A stretch of 64,000 nt of DNA from an uncultured Saprospiraceae bacterium (lineage in GTDB: Bacteria; Bacteroidota; Bacteroidia; Chitinophagales; Saprospiraceae): NCBI GenBank assembly GCA_905480605.1, contig CAJQRD010000035.1, positions 39,677 through 103,676 of the forward strand. Reading direction: 5' to 3'. Of the stretch, positions 19,569-28,516 are shown piece after piece (the stretch's first letter is position 1; the number at the start of each line of letters is the position of its first letter). The translations under genes and the position numbers were made by a program. A model generated the notes under the pieces. It searched no databases and was not told where the DNA came from. It saw only the letters and a list, made by a program, of their open reading frames with translations.

Positions 19569-20288
19569 TTAGTGTTCGATTATATAATCAATGACTTGCT
19601 CAAATTTTAGATTTAATGTATCGCCTTGCGAGTCGACCAATGATACATCCGAATAATCAGGGCCTTCATAAACTTCCCAGCTAAAAGTAACATCTTTTTC
19701 AGCAGGTATTTTGAGAAGCCATTCTGAAGATTGACTTCCAGGATTTCCAATGTTGTAAACGAAGTCCTTATCTGCATGAGAGGCTCTAATTTTTAAGATT
19801 ACATCATTGTAAAGATTTGTATTGACAACATCACTAAAAGTTAAATTCACTTGTGCTGCTTTCCACACATAAACCGTGATTTCAATTTCTTGTTCGAAAT
19901 GCTTTCTTATAGTGGCCAATACTTCGCCATTTTGTTCAATTTGTTGAAGTCTGAAAAATGATGAGGTGACATATAATTCCTGCCACACAATTGATGGGTC
20001 GAACATTCCCTCTTTTAGGTCAGCGGCTAATGTGTTTTCATCAATTAAACTAATTAGTCTCGCTTCTCCTTTGCTGTTCGTGGTTGATGTTGCATCATGC
20101 AGTAACGCACTTCCTCCAAAATGTTGCAGCAGGCGCAGCTCAACACCTTCTAAAGGCTCATCGGTTAAAACATCCTTTACAATGAAATTATATTTCCACT
20201 CAGTTAAATTATCCGATCTACCACAAGATAGTATTAGTAATACTGTAGAAATTAAAAGTGCAGAAAATAATAGTATAGATTTATGCAT
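19569..20288 (-). CDS. Hypothetical lipoprotein with carboxypeptidase-regulatory-like N-terminal domain
   Basis: About 239 residues when started at the ATG at 20288, which gives a signal ending LILSC; the frame extends 24 nt further upstream but without benefit. The mature N-terminus (EWKYNFIVKDVLTDEPLEGVELRLLQ ... TNSKGEARLIS) has the layout of a carboxypeptidase-regulatory-like Ig fold, followed by a second beta-rich region. No catalytic motif is visible. It is convergent with the GH65 gene, with only 8 nt between stops, and no clear terminator is seen there. Function unknown; a cell-surface accessory role is possible. Confidence 0.75.
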   Translation of the reverse strand: MHKSILLFSALLISTVLLILSCGRSDNLTEWKYNFIVKDVLTDEPLEGVELRLLQHFGGSALLHDATSTTNSKGEARLISLIDENTLAADLKEGMFDPSIVWQELYVTSSFFRLQQIEQNGEVLATIRKHFEQEIEITVYVWKAAQVNLTFSDVVNTNLYNDVILKIRASHADKDFVYNIGNPGSQSSEWLLKIPAEKDVTFSWEVYEGPDYSDVSLVDSQGDTLNLKFEQVIDYIIEH

Positions 20289-20407
20289 AAATTTTTTATC
20301 ACCTACATACAAGTTAGTGAATTTAATAATACCAATACTATTGAATTTATTATTTAATTTTTAGAAAATAAATATAGCAATTTACATTATTGATAATGTT
20401 GACTTTA

Positions 20408-20917
20408 TCAATTTGAATTGAGACATTCATTAAAAAATGTTTCCAATTCTTCAATTTGATGTGATGCTTTTTTTTGCCCATAATGTGAAGTGAAATAAAA
20501 GGATAAAAAAGCAAGAAATAAAAATGGAACAACTATCAATATCATTCCAGAATTTCCAATAGACATGTTTGCAAATCCAATAACAGTGGCTATCAAAATT
20601 AAAAGTCCAAGAATTGCATAAATGAAAACATAAAGCGTCCATACAGTAGGTGATGGTCCATAATGACCTCTTAAAATAGTATCGTCATCCAATTCAGATT
20701 TTTCCACTATTACTGATAAGTGTGGTGACCAATATTGATGACTTTCTTGATTGTGATATAGGTTGATATAACCAAGTCTTAACTTACCCCTAATCTTTCC
20801 TTCCTTTTTTTTAAGCTTGGCTTGAAATTTTTCATGTATTTCCTTAACGCCTAGGCTTGAATTTAATTCGAAGCGAGGTCGAATATCAAGTGATATGTTT
20901 GAATTGTCATCGATCAT
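20408..20917 (-). CDS. Hypothetical membrane protein with two transmembrane segments
   Basis: A 169-residue product. The first 90 residues are soluble and mixed charge (SPHLSVIVEKSELDDDTILRGHYGPSPTVWT); they are followed by two hydrophobic helices separated by a short loop (about residues 94-116 and 124-145) and an amphipathic C-terminal helix (KASHQIEELETFFNECLNSN). I do not recognise the family. It starts 3 nt after the stop of the upstream gene at 20921, so the two are translationally linked and likely co-transcribed. Inner-membrane location is inferred from the helices. Confidence 0.75.
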   Translation of the reverse strand: MIDDNSNISLDIRPRFELNSSLGVKEIHEKFQAKLKKKEGKIRGKLRLGYINLYHNQESHQYWSPHLSVIVEKSELDDDTILRGHYGPSPTVWTLYVFIYAILGLLILIATVIGFANMSIGNSGMILIVVPFLFLAFLSFYFTSHYGQKKASHQIEELETFFNECLNSN

Positions 20918-20920
20918 AAG

Positions 20921-21358
20921 CTATTTGATATAATGTTTAGCAGTAAATACTCCTGATAATATAAGGAATAATAGTTTTATTATTTCTAAAATAACATAAT
21001 ACCAATGCGTATTTGAAGCTAAAGGGGGAGTACCATTTACGATCATATCTAATCTTTCATCAAGAATGGGCAATAGTATAATATTATCAATTACAACTAT
21101 GACTATTGGAATCGCAAATAGATAAAAGAATTTTCTTTTTTCTTTTATTAAAAATATAAAGAGCACACTGAATATACTTAACACTATCTCAATTGTTGTC
21201 AATGCGCCGAATACAATTTTTCCAATTCCTAACCCTAACTCCAAAGTAATTCCTGGTGCTTGAAACTTCAATGGTGCTTCAATAAATGATATGCCTGTAA
21301 CCAAACCCGCCCAGATGAAAGTTATAGTCATCAAAACTATAATATATGTTTTTTGCAT
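20921..21358 (-). CDS. Hypothetical four-helix inner-membrane protein
   Basis: Started at the ATG at 21358 (MQKTYIIVLM), the product has 145 residues with four predicted membrane segments: about residues 4-22, 43-65, 71-92 and 118-138. Short conserved-looking polar points are WAGLVTGISFIEAPLKF and the loop LDERLDMIVNGTPP. The ORF could extend 27 nt upstream to another ATG (21385), which would only add a hydrophilic tail. It leads a two-gene unit with 20408. No family name is certain, and no transport or enzyme motif is visible. Confidence 0.75.
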   Translation of the reverse strand: MQKTYIIVLMTITFIWAGLVTGISFIEAPLKFQAPGITLELGLGIGKIVFGALTTIEIVLSIFSVLFIFLIKEKRKFFYLFAIPIVIVVIDNIILLPILDERLDMIVNGTPPLASNTHWYYVILEIIKLLFLILSGVFTAKHYIK

Positions 21359-21396
21359 ATTGGTTAATAAGTGAGTTTTTAACAATTTACTACTAA

Positions 21397-21513
21397 TTAT
21401 GCATATGATGCTACTAAAACCAGAGCTGCTAAAGCTACAGATAATCCCAATAATATCATTAATATGGTTAATATGGCATAGGATCTATTGGGTTTTTTAA
21501 TATTGTTCATCAT
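21397..21513 (-). CDS. Small single-helix membrane peptide (38 residues)
   Basis: The frame encodes MMNNIKKPNRSYAILTIL followed by a strongly hydrophobic stretch of about 20 residues ending VASYA. The basic N-terminus with one helix fits a small inner-membrane peptide with its N-terminus inside. A GGAG sequence lies about 18 nt upstream of the first ATG. It precedes the four-helix protein on the same strand with a gap of about 40 nt, so it may be the first gene of that unit. It is supported only by composition and placement; homologues would be needed to confirm it. Confidence 0.5.
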   Translation of the reverse strand: MMNNIKKPNRSYAILTILMILLGLSVALAALVLVASYA

Positions 21514-21634
21514 TTGTTTTTTCTAAATGTCTCCTTTTTATACCTTATGATTTATGACATACATCATTTAAAATGGTGATTTTGGTCAAGCATTTTACTC
21601 TCCTTTAATTTAGCTCAAAACTCTGTATTTCCGT

Positions 21635-22062
21635 ATGTTAATTAAGACAGAAAAACTATTGCTTAGACCTTTTACAGTTGAAGATGTGGATGCTGTTTTT
21701 GAGTTTAGTTCTGACCCTATGCCGTAATTTATAAAAGGCATATGAAGCTCATAGGTTTTTCAGGTTTTAAATTTGATACCGAATTAAATGCTACAGAAAT
21801 TGGGTATAGATTCTTGCCTTCTTATTGGGGAAAGGGAATTGCAACAGAATCTGGTTTGCCATTTATAAAATTAGGTTTTGAGAAGTTTGACTTGAAAGAA
21901 ATAGTTGACGTAGTCTATGATACTAACACTGCATCAATTCGGGTTTTGGAGAAATTGGGTATGCAGTTGAAAAAGATTGGAGATTTCTTTGATTGAGGCC
22001 ATACGTGCATGTGGTACTCAATTTCAAAGGATGAATTTTTATTACGATCTAGCACATTATAA
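21635..22062 (+). pseudogene. Decayed GNAT-family N-acetyltransferase (RimJ/RimL type)
   Basis: The reading begins at the ATG at 21635 with the classic RimJ/RimL start IKTEKLLLRPFTVEDVDAVFEF, then stops at a TAA just after SSDPMP. The C-terminal half resumes at about 21742 in another frame with KLIGFSGFKF and the acetyl-CoA-binding region IGYRFLPSYWGKGIATES, followed by NTASIRVLEKLGM. About 50-60 residues between these parts are missing. A TGA at 21994 interrupts the tail, which then continues in frame (GHTCMWYSISKDEFL) to a TAA at 22060. Together this means an internal deletion with frameshift plus a nonsense codon: a dead gene. Confidence 0.8.
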
Positions 22063-22670
22063 TGTTGTCAGAAACGTTAAGAGCTTTCTTTATAAGTGAG
22101 TTCAATCGCAACCTTTTTTCTGTAGGTACTTTCATATTATTAATGCAACAACGAAGCACCGTTACTAAAATTATTTTTAAGGCATTAAATAATCCAAATA
22201 TTGCCGATCACGAAGATGACGAAACAGTAAAGGAATTTATTAGTCAATCGTGTAATTATATAGCTCAACGTATTGAAATTAAAACGCTATCAGAGTAATT
22301 TAAATTTTTTTCGAAGCAAGTTTTGCAACTTAACTTATTATTAGCTGAAGCCAAGATATTAAACGTTACAGGAAAATCGTATCATGAAAAACAAGTTTTG
22401 AAAAAGTTAGTGGCACATCATATTTTAATGATTCGAACTGATGTTTTTCCATTGCGTATGATACTTGATGATTTGGATATTCAATATAACCATTGAATTC
22501 ATGACCTTGAAGAGTTATTCGAAAAGTTAGCTGCACCATCTTTGTTGACTTTTAAAGATATAAGAAAGAATCTTAGAAATTTAAGCGAGACAAAAGATGT
22601 TAGTGTTGTTGAAAATAGAATAGTAGTCATAAATGAGCACTTGTTCATTTATTATAGAATGTTGATTTAA
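22062..22670 (+). pseudogene. Decayed gene of unknown family with two in-frame stops
   Basis: A single + frame runs from the ATG at 22062, which overlaps the stop of the decayed acetyltransferase gene as TAATG, to a TAA at 22668, interrupted by TAA at 22296 and TGA at 22494. The joined protein would have about 200 residues, mostly helical, with readable segments such as LQLNLLLAEAKILNVTGKSY, MIRTDVFPLRMILDDLDIQY, LEELFEKLAAPSLLTFKDIR and VSVVENRIVVINEHLF. The protein-like quality across both stops shows it was coding until recently. I do not recognise the family. The following 180 bases up to 22849 hold nothing I can name. Confidence 0.65.
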
Positions 22671-22849
22671 AAATCTTGATTACTAAGTGATAAACTAAGT
22701 AACCCTATTAAAGATATAGTCAGGTATGTAATTACGAGTGAGTCTGGTATATATTGGGATCTGACTAGTTCTTAAATTTCCTTACAAGGAATAATAGTTT
22801 TCGTTTCAAATTCGTATCTTGTTGCCTGAAATTGAAGTAAGTTATTTTA

Positions 22850-24511
22850 ATGGAAGTCGAGAAAAAATGGTGGAAAGAACAAGTGATTTATCAAATATAT
22901 CCACGTTCTTTCAATGACAGTAATGGTGATGGTATTGGTGATATACCAGGGATAATAAGCCAACTAGATTATTTGAAATATTTAGGGGTTGATATTATTT
23001 GGTTAAGCCCAATTTATGATTCTCCAAATGATGACAATGGTTACGATATCAGTGATTACTATAATATTCACCCTGAGTTTGGTACAATGGAGGATTTCGA
23101 TGCACTTCTATCTGGTTTGCATATTCGAGGAATGAAACTCATTATGGACGTTGTTGTCAATCACAGCTCAGATGAACATGAATGGTTTAAAAAATCCATA
23201 GCGTCTAAGGATTCCGATCACCGTAATTATTATTATTGGAAACCAGGGAAAAATGGAGGGCCACCAAATAATTGGCAATCATTTTTTGGAGGTTCTGCTT
23301 GGGAATTGGATCCAAAATCTGGAGAGTATTACTTGCATATATTTTCAAAAAAGCAACCTGATCTTAATTGGGAAAATGAGAAAGTCAGAAATGAGATATA
23401 TAAAATACTAGCGTTTTGGTTGGACAAGGGTGTTAATGGTTTCAGAATGGATGTAATTCCACTAATTTCGAAACGATTGGAATTTGCTGATGCTACTCAA
23501 CCAACTTTTGGCAAGGTAGTAGAAGAGGTTTACTCAAATGGTCCTCGTGTGCACGAATTTATTAAAGAAATTAATGAACGGGTGTTGTCGAAGTATGATG
23601 TCATGACAGTAGGTGAAGGTCCAGGAATCTCTAAAGATGTTGGTTTAAATTATGTGGGTCATGATAGAGGTGAACTCAATATGATTTTTCATTTGGATCA
23701 TATGTTTTTAGGCTTTGGGCCCCGAGGACGATTTGATCAATTGCCTTACAATTGGAATGACATTAAAAGAATTTTTAAAGACTGGTATGTGTCAATGGGT
23801 ACATCAGGATGGGTGAGTATTTTTCTTGATAACCATGATTTTGCACGTTTGGTTTCCAGATTTGGCAATGACAAAGAATTTAGAAATGAAAGTTCTAAGA
23901 TGTTGGCGATGTTGATATTAACAATGAGAGGAACCCCATGTATATACCAAGGAACTGAAATTGGAATGACAAATGTGACTTTTAATAAAATAGAAGATTT
24001 TAAAGATTTGGAAACATTAAATTTTTATAAGGAGTTCACTAATGAAGGAATGGCTCCTGATGAATTTATTGGAATAGCCAATGAAAATGGTAGAGACAAC
24101 GTGAGAACACCTATTCAATGGTCAGGTGCTGATAATGGGGGATTTACTGATGGAAAGCCATGGATTGCAATGAATCCCAACTATAATGAAATTAATGTTG
24201 AAGCGGCCTTATCAGATAAACAATCTATTTTTTACTTTTACAAAGAACTATTGCACCTTAGAAAGAATGCACCTGCGCTTATTTATGGAGAGTGGGACGT
24301 GATTGATCAAGAATCTGAAAATGTATATGTTTATACACGTAAATTTGATAAGAATGCATATCTTATCGTACTTAATCACAGTGATGAGCATTCTGCTGTG
24401 GACTTGAATGCATTTTCAGCTAAATTGTTGGTGATGTCTAATTATAATAATAGAATGAAGGATGTACTTATACCTTGGGAGTGCCGTCTTTATAAGTTGA
24501 TGATAAACTAG
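22850..24511 (+). CDS. GH13 alpha-glucosidase, oligo-1,6-glucosidase type
   Basis: Retaining alpha-glucosidase of 553 residues. The start ATG is followed directly by WWKEQVIYQIYPRSF, with no signal peptide, so it is cytoplasmic. The GH13 regions are intact: DVVVNHSSDEH, nucleophile Asp201 in GFRMDVIP, acid/base Glu256 in TVGEGPG, and transition-state Asp330 in FLDNHDFAR. The calcium-site-like DSNGDGIGD is near the N-terminus. Val after the nucleophile (MDV) is the residue found in alpha-1,6-specific members; alpha-1,4 enzymes usually have Ala or Thr there. It would cleave imported isomalto-type or other short alpha-glucosides. The next gene begins 1 nt after its stop, so the two are co-transcribed with the symporter downstream. 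Confidence 0.93.
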   Translation: MEVEKKWWKEQVIYQIYPRSFNDSNGDGIGDIPGIISQLDYLKYLGVDIIWLSPIYDSPNDDNGYDISDYYNIHPEFGTMEDFDALLSGLHIRGMKLIMDVVVNHSSDEHEWFKKSIASKDSDHRNYYYWKPGKNGGPPNNWQSFFGGSAWELDPKSGEYYLHIFSKKQPDLNWENEKVRNEIYKILAFWLDKGVNGFRMDVIPLISKRLEFADATQPTFGKVVEEVYSNGPRVHEFIKEINERVLSKYDVMTVGEGPGISKDVGLNYVGHDRGELNMIFHLDHMFLGFGPRGRFDQLPYNWNDIKRIFKDWYVSMGTSGWVSIFLDNHDFARLVSRFGNDKEFRNESSKMLAMLILTMRGTPCIYQGTEIGMTNVTFNKIEDFKDLETLNFYKEFTNEGMAPDEFIGIANENGRDNVRTPIQWSGADNGGFTDGKPWIAMNPNYNEINVEAALSDKQSIFYFYKELLHLRKNAPALIYGEWDVIDQESENVYVYTRKFDKNAYLIVLNHSDEHSAVDLNAFSAKLLVMSNYNNRMKDVLIPWECRLYKLMIN

Positions 24512-24512
24512 A

Positions 24513-25847
24513 ATGAAGAATTATATATTTATTTTATTGGGAATAGGATTTATAAGCTTTGGATGTAATAACAGTCCAAAAGTAGATCCTGATTTTGATT
24601 CGAAATTGTCGAATCCTGATCATTTGTTCGCTTCTCTTGAAAACTTGACTGATGTCATAGTTCATGATATCTTTTCTCCTCCTGTGGCAAGTAGGGTATA
24701 TGTTTATCCTTGCATTGCTGCATATGAAATTATGTGTAAAGGTAATTCAGATTATAAAAGTATGTCAGGTCAACTCAATGATTTTGAAGGTGTGAGTGAC
24801 CCTGAAAAAAATAAGTCTATTTCGAATGCGTTAGCGGCCATCAGAGCTTTTAATGTCGTTGGAGGAAGCCTTGTGTTTTCTGAAGATAAAATGAAGACAT
24901 TTACAGATAAACTGTATGGACAACTTGATAGTATTGGCGTGCCAAAAGATGTTTGGAACAATTCAATAATGTATGGAGAAAAAGTTGCTCAAGAAATATT
25001 GAATTGGGCAGATAAGGACAGATATAAGCAATTGAGGTCAATGCCTAAATATACGATTACAGATGAGGAAGGCAGATGGAAACCAACGCCCCCAGCTTAT
25101 ATGGAGGGTATCGAGCCAAATTGGAGAGAAGTGAGAACCATGGTCTTGAAATCTTCAAATCAGTTTCCACCCAAAACTCCTCCTGAGTACAGTCTAGATA
25201 AAACAAGTGAGTTTTACAGATTAACACAAGAAGTAAAAGATGCAGTTACCAACGCTACGAAAGAGCATAAGTTAATTGCAAGCTTTTGGGATTGTAATCC
25301 TTTTGTAATGAATCAAACGGGACACATGATGTTTGCTACTAAAAAGATCACACCCGGTGGTCATTGGATGGGGATTGCTACTTTAGCTTCAAAGAAGTCC
25401 AATAGCAATTTTATGCAATCAATAGAGAACTTGACGATGGTTTCTATTTCATTGTTTGATGCGTTTATAAGTTGTTGGGACGAAAAATATAAATCCAACC
25501 TGATAAGACCCGAAACGGTTATCAATGAACATATGGACCCAACATGGATTCCTGTGTTACAAACACCTCCTTTCCCAGAACATACTAGTGGGCACAGTGT
25601 TATCTCGTCTGCTAGCGCTGTAGCTTTGACGAGCCTACTTGGAGATAACTTTGCATTTACTGATGATGTAGAAACGAAATATGGTTTGCCTGAAAGAAAA
25701 TTTGCTTCATTTTTCAATGCTGCTGATGAGGCAGCAATTAGCAGGCTCTATGGAGGGATACACTATATGCCAGCAATTGAGGATGGTGTGGCACAAGGGA
25801 AGAAAGTAGGAAACTACATTGTACAAAACCTAAAAACGAAACAATAG
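24513..25847 (+). CDS. PAP2 / vanadium-dependent haloperoxidase-fold lipoprotein
   Basis: A 444-residue lipoprotein (signal ending SFGC, Cys18) with the all-helical acid-phosphatase/vanadium-haloperoxidase fold. The three active-site blocks are present: K325-x6-R332-P, then PEHTSGHS with His361, and SRLYGGIH with Arg411 and His417. The residue four after His417 is Ala instead of the Asp usual in soluble PAP2 phosphatases. No domain for a halide channel can be judged by eye, so the activity could be phosphatase or haloperoxidase-like. It lies between an alpha-glucosidase and a symporter with 1- and 38-nt gaps, which suggests a phosphate-releasing or oxidising step tied to substrate use; this is inference. 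Confidence 0.88.
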   Translation: MKNYIFILLGIGFISFGCNNSPKVDPDFDSKLSNPDHLFASLENLTDVIVHDIFSPPVASRVYVYPCIAAYEIMCKGNSDYKSMSGQLNDFEGVSDPEKNKSISNALAAIRAFNVVGGSLVFSEDKMKTFTDKLYGQLDSIGVPKDVWNNSIMYGEKVAQEILNWADKDRYKQLRSMPKYTITDEEGRWKPTPPAYMEGIEPNWREVRTMVLKSSNQFPPKTPPEYSLDKTSEFYRLTQEVKDAVTNATKEHKLIASFWDCNPFVMNQTGHMMFATKKITPGGHWMGIATLASKKSNSNFMQSIENLTMVSISLFDAFISCWDEKYKSNLIRPETVINEHMDPTWIPVLQTPPFPEHTSGHSVISSASAVALTSLLGDNFAFTDDVETKYGLPERKFASFFNAADEAAISRLYGGIHYMPAIEDGVAQGKKVGNYIVQNLKTKQ

Positions 25848-25885
25848 CTCTGATCTCATAATTCATAATTCATAATTTGTTTAAA

Positions 25886-27472
25886 ATGGAATTCAGTTTA
25901 TCAACCGTAGACATATCGATTATTTGTATTTACTTACTAGGTGTTGTAATTTTAGGATTCTATTTTGCGAGTAAACATGAAAATGCTGAGGATTATTTTT
26001 TAGCAGGTCGTAATTTAACTTGGCCAATAATTGGGTTTTCATTGTTCGCTTCAAATATGTCCTCTAACAGTTTAGTTGGTTTAGCTGGCGCAGGATTTAA
26101 AGATGGGTTTTCTGTTTACAGCTATGAATGGATGGCGGTATTGATATTGGTTATTTTTGCTGTATTCTTTTTGCCTTTTTATTTAAGAAATAAGATTTTT
26201 ACGATTCCTGAATATTTGGAAAAGAGATTTTCTTATACTGTGAGAGCATATGCTTCATCTATAGCTATCATTTTAAATATTCTTGTAGATATTGCAGCTA
26301 CTTTATATGCAGGAGGATTGGTTATCAATCTGATTTTTCCAAGTTTTGCCTTGTGGCAAATTATTGTAGGCTTGGCTTTTATTGCAGGAATATATACAAT
26401 TGCTGGGGGATTAAGTTCAGTTATGTATACAGATGCCATTCAAGCTGTGATATTGATTATAGGATCTACGATGGTGACGATATATGCTTACAATGCAGCA
26501 GGTGGATGGGATCCTGTTTATGCAATAACTGATGCGAGTCATTTTAAGATACTGAAACCCATAGATGATGATGGAATGCCATGGCCGTCTGTTTTTACCG
26601 GCGTGCTCTTGATTGGCTTTTATTTCTGGGGAACAAATCAATACATTACTCAAAGAACCTTGGCAGCAAGGAATATTAGACAGGGGCAATGGGGCGCTAT
26701 TTTTGCTGGTTTTCTTAAATTGTCAATCTTATTTATTATGATATTTCCTGGCGCTTTTGCCAGAGTTTTATATCCTGAATTGGCAGACAATACGGATATG
26801 ATATATCCTACAATGCTTTTTGATTTACTACCATCTGGCTTGTTGGGTGTTGTTTTGGCAGGACTAATAGCAGCCATGATGTCTAGCTTAGATTCTGGAT
26901 TGAATTCTGTTTCTACTTTGGTAACAATGGATTTTGTAAAAAAACTTAAGCCCAATATGGATTCGAAACAACTTATGAAGGTTGGTAGAATAATAACTGT
27001 CATTGTGATGATAATCGCTATAGTTTGGGCACCTCAAATTGGAAATTTTGAACAACTTTGGACTTATCTTCAAATGACCTTGGCTTGGTTTTGTCCTCCA
27101 ATAGTAGCACTTTTTGTAATGGGATTGTTTGTGAAGAAGGCTAACAACAAAGGTGCTTTGGCCGGAATTATTGTAGGGTTTTCATTGACGGTATTTGTTA
27201 TTTTAATGCGAATGTATCAGCCTGATTTAAACCTGGGTAACTTTTTATATGTTGCTTTTTGGCACTTTTGTATTGTGTGTGCTACAATCTTACTATTCAG
27301 TATGAGTGGTGAGAATAAGCCAGATGCTGAATTGGCGAAGGTAGTTTGGACTGCTTCAGAATATAAAAACGAAACAGTTGAACTTTTATCTTTACCTTGG
27401 TATAAGAACTATCGAGTTCAATCATTGTTACTAATAATATTGGTTATAATCATTTTAATAATGTATTCATAA
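25886..27472 (+). CDS. Sodium:solute symporter (SSS family, SGLT-like)
   Basis: Inner-membrane transporter that couples sodium influx to solute uptake, about 528 residues. I start it at the ATG at 25886; the TTG three codons before adds nothing. About thirteen to fourteen hydrophobic helices are visible, with SSS marks: AEDYFLAGRNLTWPIIGFS near residue 32, ASNMSSNSLVGLAGAG in helix 2, GTNQYITQRTLAARN, and AGLIAAMMSSLDSGLNSVSTL, which contains the conserved Ser/Asp sodium-site region. The family imports sugars, amino acids and other solutes. Next to GH13 and GH65 genes a sugar substrate is likely. The gene is followed 18 nt later by the hydroxylase gene on the same strand. Confidence 0.93.
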   Translation: MEFSLSTVDISIICIYLLGVVILGFYFASKHENAEDYFLAGRNLTWPIIGFSLFASNMSSNSLVGLAGAGFKDGFSVYSYEWMAVLILVIFAVFFLPFYLRNKIFTIPEYLEKRFSYTVRAYASSIAIILNILVDIAATLYAGGLVINLIFPSFALWQIIVGLAFIAGIYTIAGGLSSVMYTDAIQAVILIIGSTMVTIYAYNAAGGWDPVYAITDASHFKILKPIDDDGMPWPSVFTGVLLIGFYFWGTNQYITQRTLAARNIRQGQWGAIFAGFLKLSILFIMIFPGAFARVLYPELADNTDMIYPTMLFDLLPSGLLGVVLAGLIAAMMSSLDSGLNSVSTLVTMDFVKKLKPNMDSKQLMKVGRIITVIVMIIAIVWAPQIGNFEQLWTYLQMTLAWFCPPIVALFVMGLFVKKANNKGALAGIIVGFSLTVFVILMRMYQPDLNLGNFLYVAFWHFCIVCATILLFSMSGENKPDAELAKVVWTASEYKNETVELLSLPWYKNYRVQSLLLIILVIIILIMYS

Positions 27473-27490
27473 AGATTTAATAGCAAGATC

Positions 27491-28513
27491 ATGGGAAAGT
27501 ATTGGGATATTTTTACAAATGCATATGGAGGTTATGCCTCATATTTGTTCAATGAAATAACGCACCCCAGTTTTAAAAATTATTTTTACTGGCTGATAGT
27601 TGTATCGCTTTTTTTCTTTGCGCTAGAAGTAATAATACCATGGCGTAAAAAGCAACTTGTTTTTAGAAAAGACTTTTGGCTTGATGCATTTTATATGTTT
27701 TTCAATTTTTTCCTTTTTTCACTAATAATATACAATGCTGCTTCTGATGTATTTGTCAATCTATTCAATGATGGCATTTCTTTGATAACGGGAGGCTTTA
27801 ACCTACAGGCAGCAAATCCTTTAAACTCTTGGCCACTGTGGTCAATACTGATAGTCGGATTTTTAGTGAGAGATTTTGTGCAGTGGTGGATACACAGATT
27901 GCTGCACAGATTTGATTTCTTATGGCAATTTCACAAAGTTCATCACAGTGTTGAAGAGATGGGATTTGCTGCCCATTTAAGATATCATTGGATGGAAAAT
28001 GTAGTATACAGAACTTTAGAATATATTCCATTGGCATTGCTAGGAATTGGACTTTATGATTTCTTTATTATCCACATCTTTACTTTGGCCTGGGGGCATT
28101 ACAATCATTCTAATATATCTATAAGTGGTAAGATAACTGGTGGAATAGTAGCCGGATTTATTGCACTTATTATTACCAATAACTTATTGGATTTCAATTT
28201 AATGATTGAATCTGATTTTGTTACTAAATCAGCTGTTTTTGTAGGAATGGTTGTATTGGGCGTCTTTGCATTGGGACCATTTATGAAAAAGATTTTCAAT
28301 AGCCCAGAAATGCATATTTGGCATCATACCTATGATCTGCCTGAAGGAAGGACATTCGGAATTAATTTTGGTATAACCCTAGCTATTTGGGATTATATTT
28401 TTAATACAGCAAGTATACCTCATGAGGGCCGTGATATTCGGTTGGGATTTCCCAATATAGAAGAATTTCCAACAAACTTTATTGGACAAGCTAAGTTCAA
28501 TTTAAGAGATTAA
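27491..28513 (+). CDS. Sterol desaturase / fatty acid hydroxylase family membrane enzyme
   Basis: Integral-membrane di-iron oxygenase of 340 residues. Three histidine boxes are readable: HRLLHRFDFLWQFHKVHHS (HxxxH and HxxHH), a WGHYNHSN motif, and EMHIWHHTYDL (HxxHH). Hydrophobic helices occur at about residues 30-50, 65-85, 110-130 and 175-195. The family hydroxylates or desaturates lipids and sterol-like or isoprenoid substrates; the substrate here is unknown. The final FPTNFIGQAKFNLRD is hydrophilic. It lies 3 nt before the pseudouridine synthase gene, but a functional link to that gene is unlikely. Confidence 0.9.
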   Translation: MGKYWDIFTNAYGGYASYLFNEITHPSFKNYFYWLIVVSLFFFALEVIIPWRKKQLVFRKDFWLDAFYMFFNFFLFSLIIYNAASDVFVNLFNDGISLITGGFNLQAANPLNSWPLWSILIVGFLVRDFVQWWIHRLLHRFDFLWQFHKVHHSVEEMGFAAHLRYHWMENVVYRTLEYIPLALLGIGLYDFFIIHIFTLAWGHYNHSNISISGKITGGIVAGFIALIITNNLLDFNLMIESDFVTKSAVFVGMVVLGVFALGPFMKKIFNSPEMHIWHHTYDLPEGRTFGINFGITLAIWDYIFNTASIPHEGRDIRLGFPNIEEFPTNFIGQAKFNLRD

Positions 28514-28516
28514 TTA

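Noticed and set aside
21994..22496. TGA codons at 21994 and 22494 could be read as Trp (alternative code), keeping two genes open.
   Set aside because: A TAA at 22296 and a frameshift with deletion also break these genes, and many intact genes in the window use normal codes with TGA as stop. Decay is the simpler reading.
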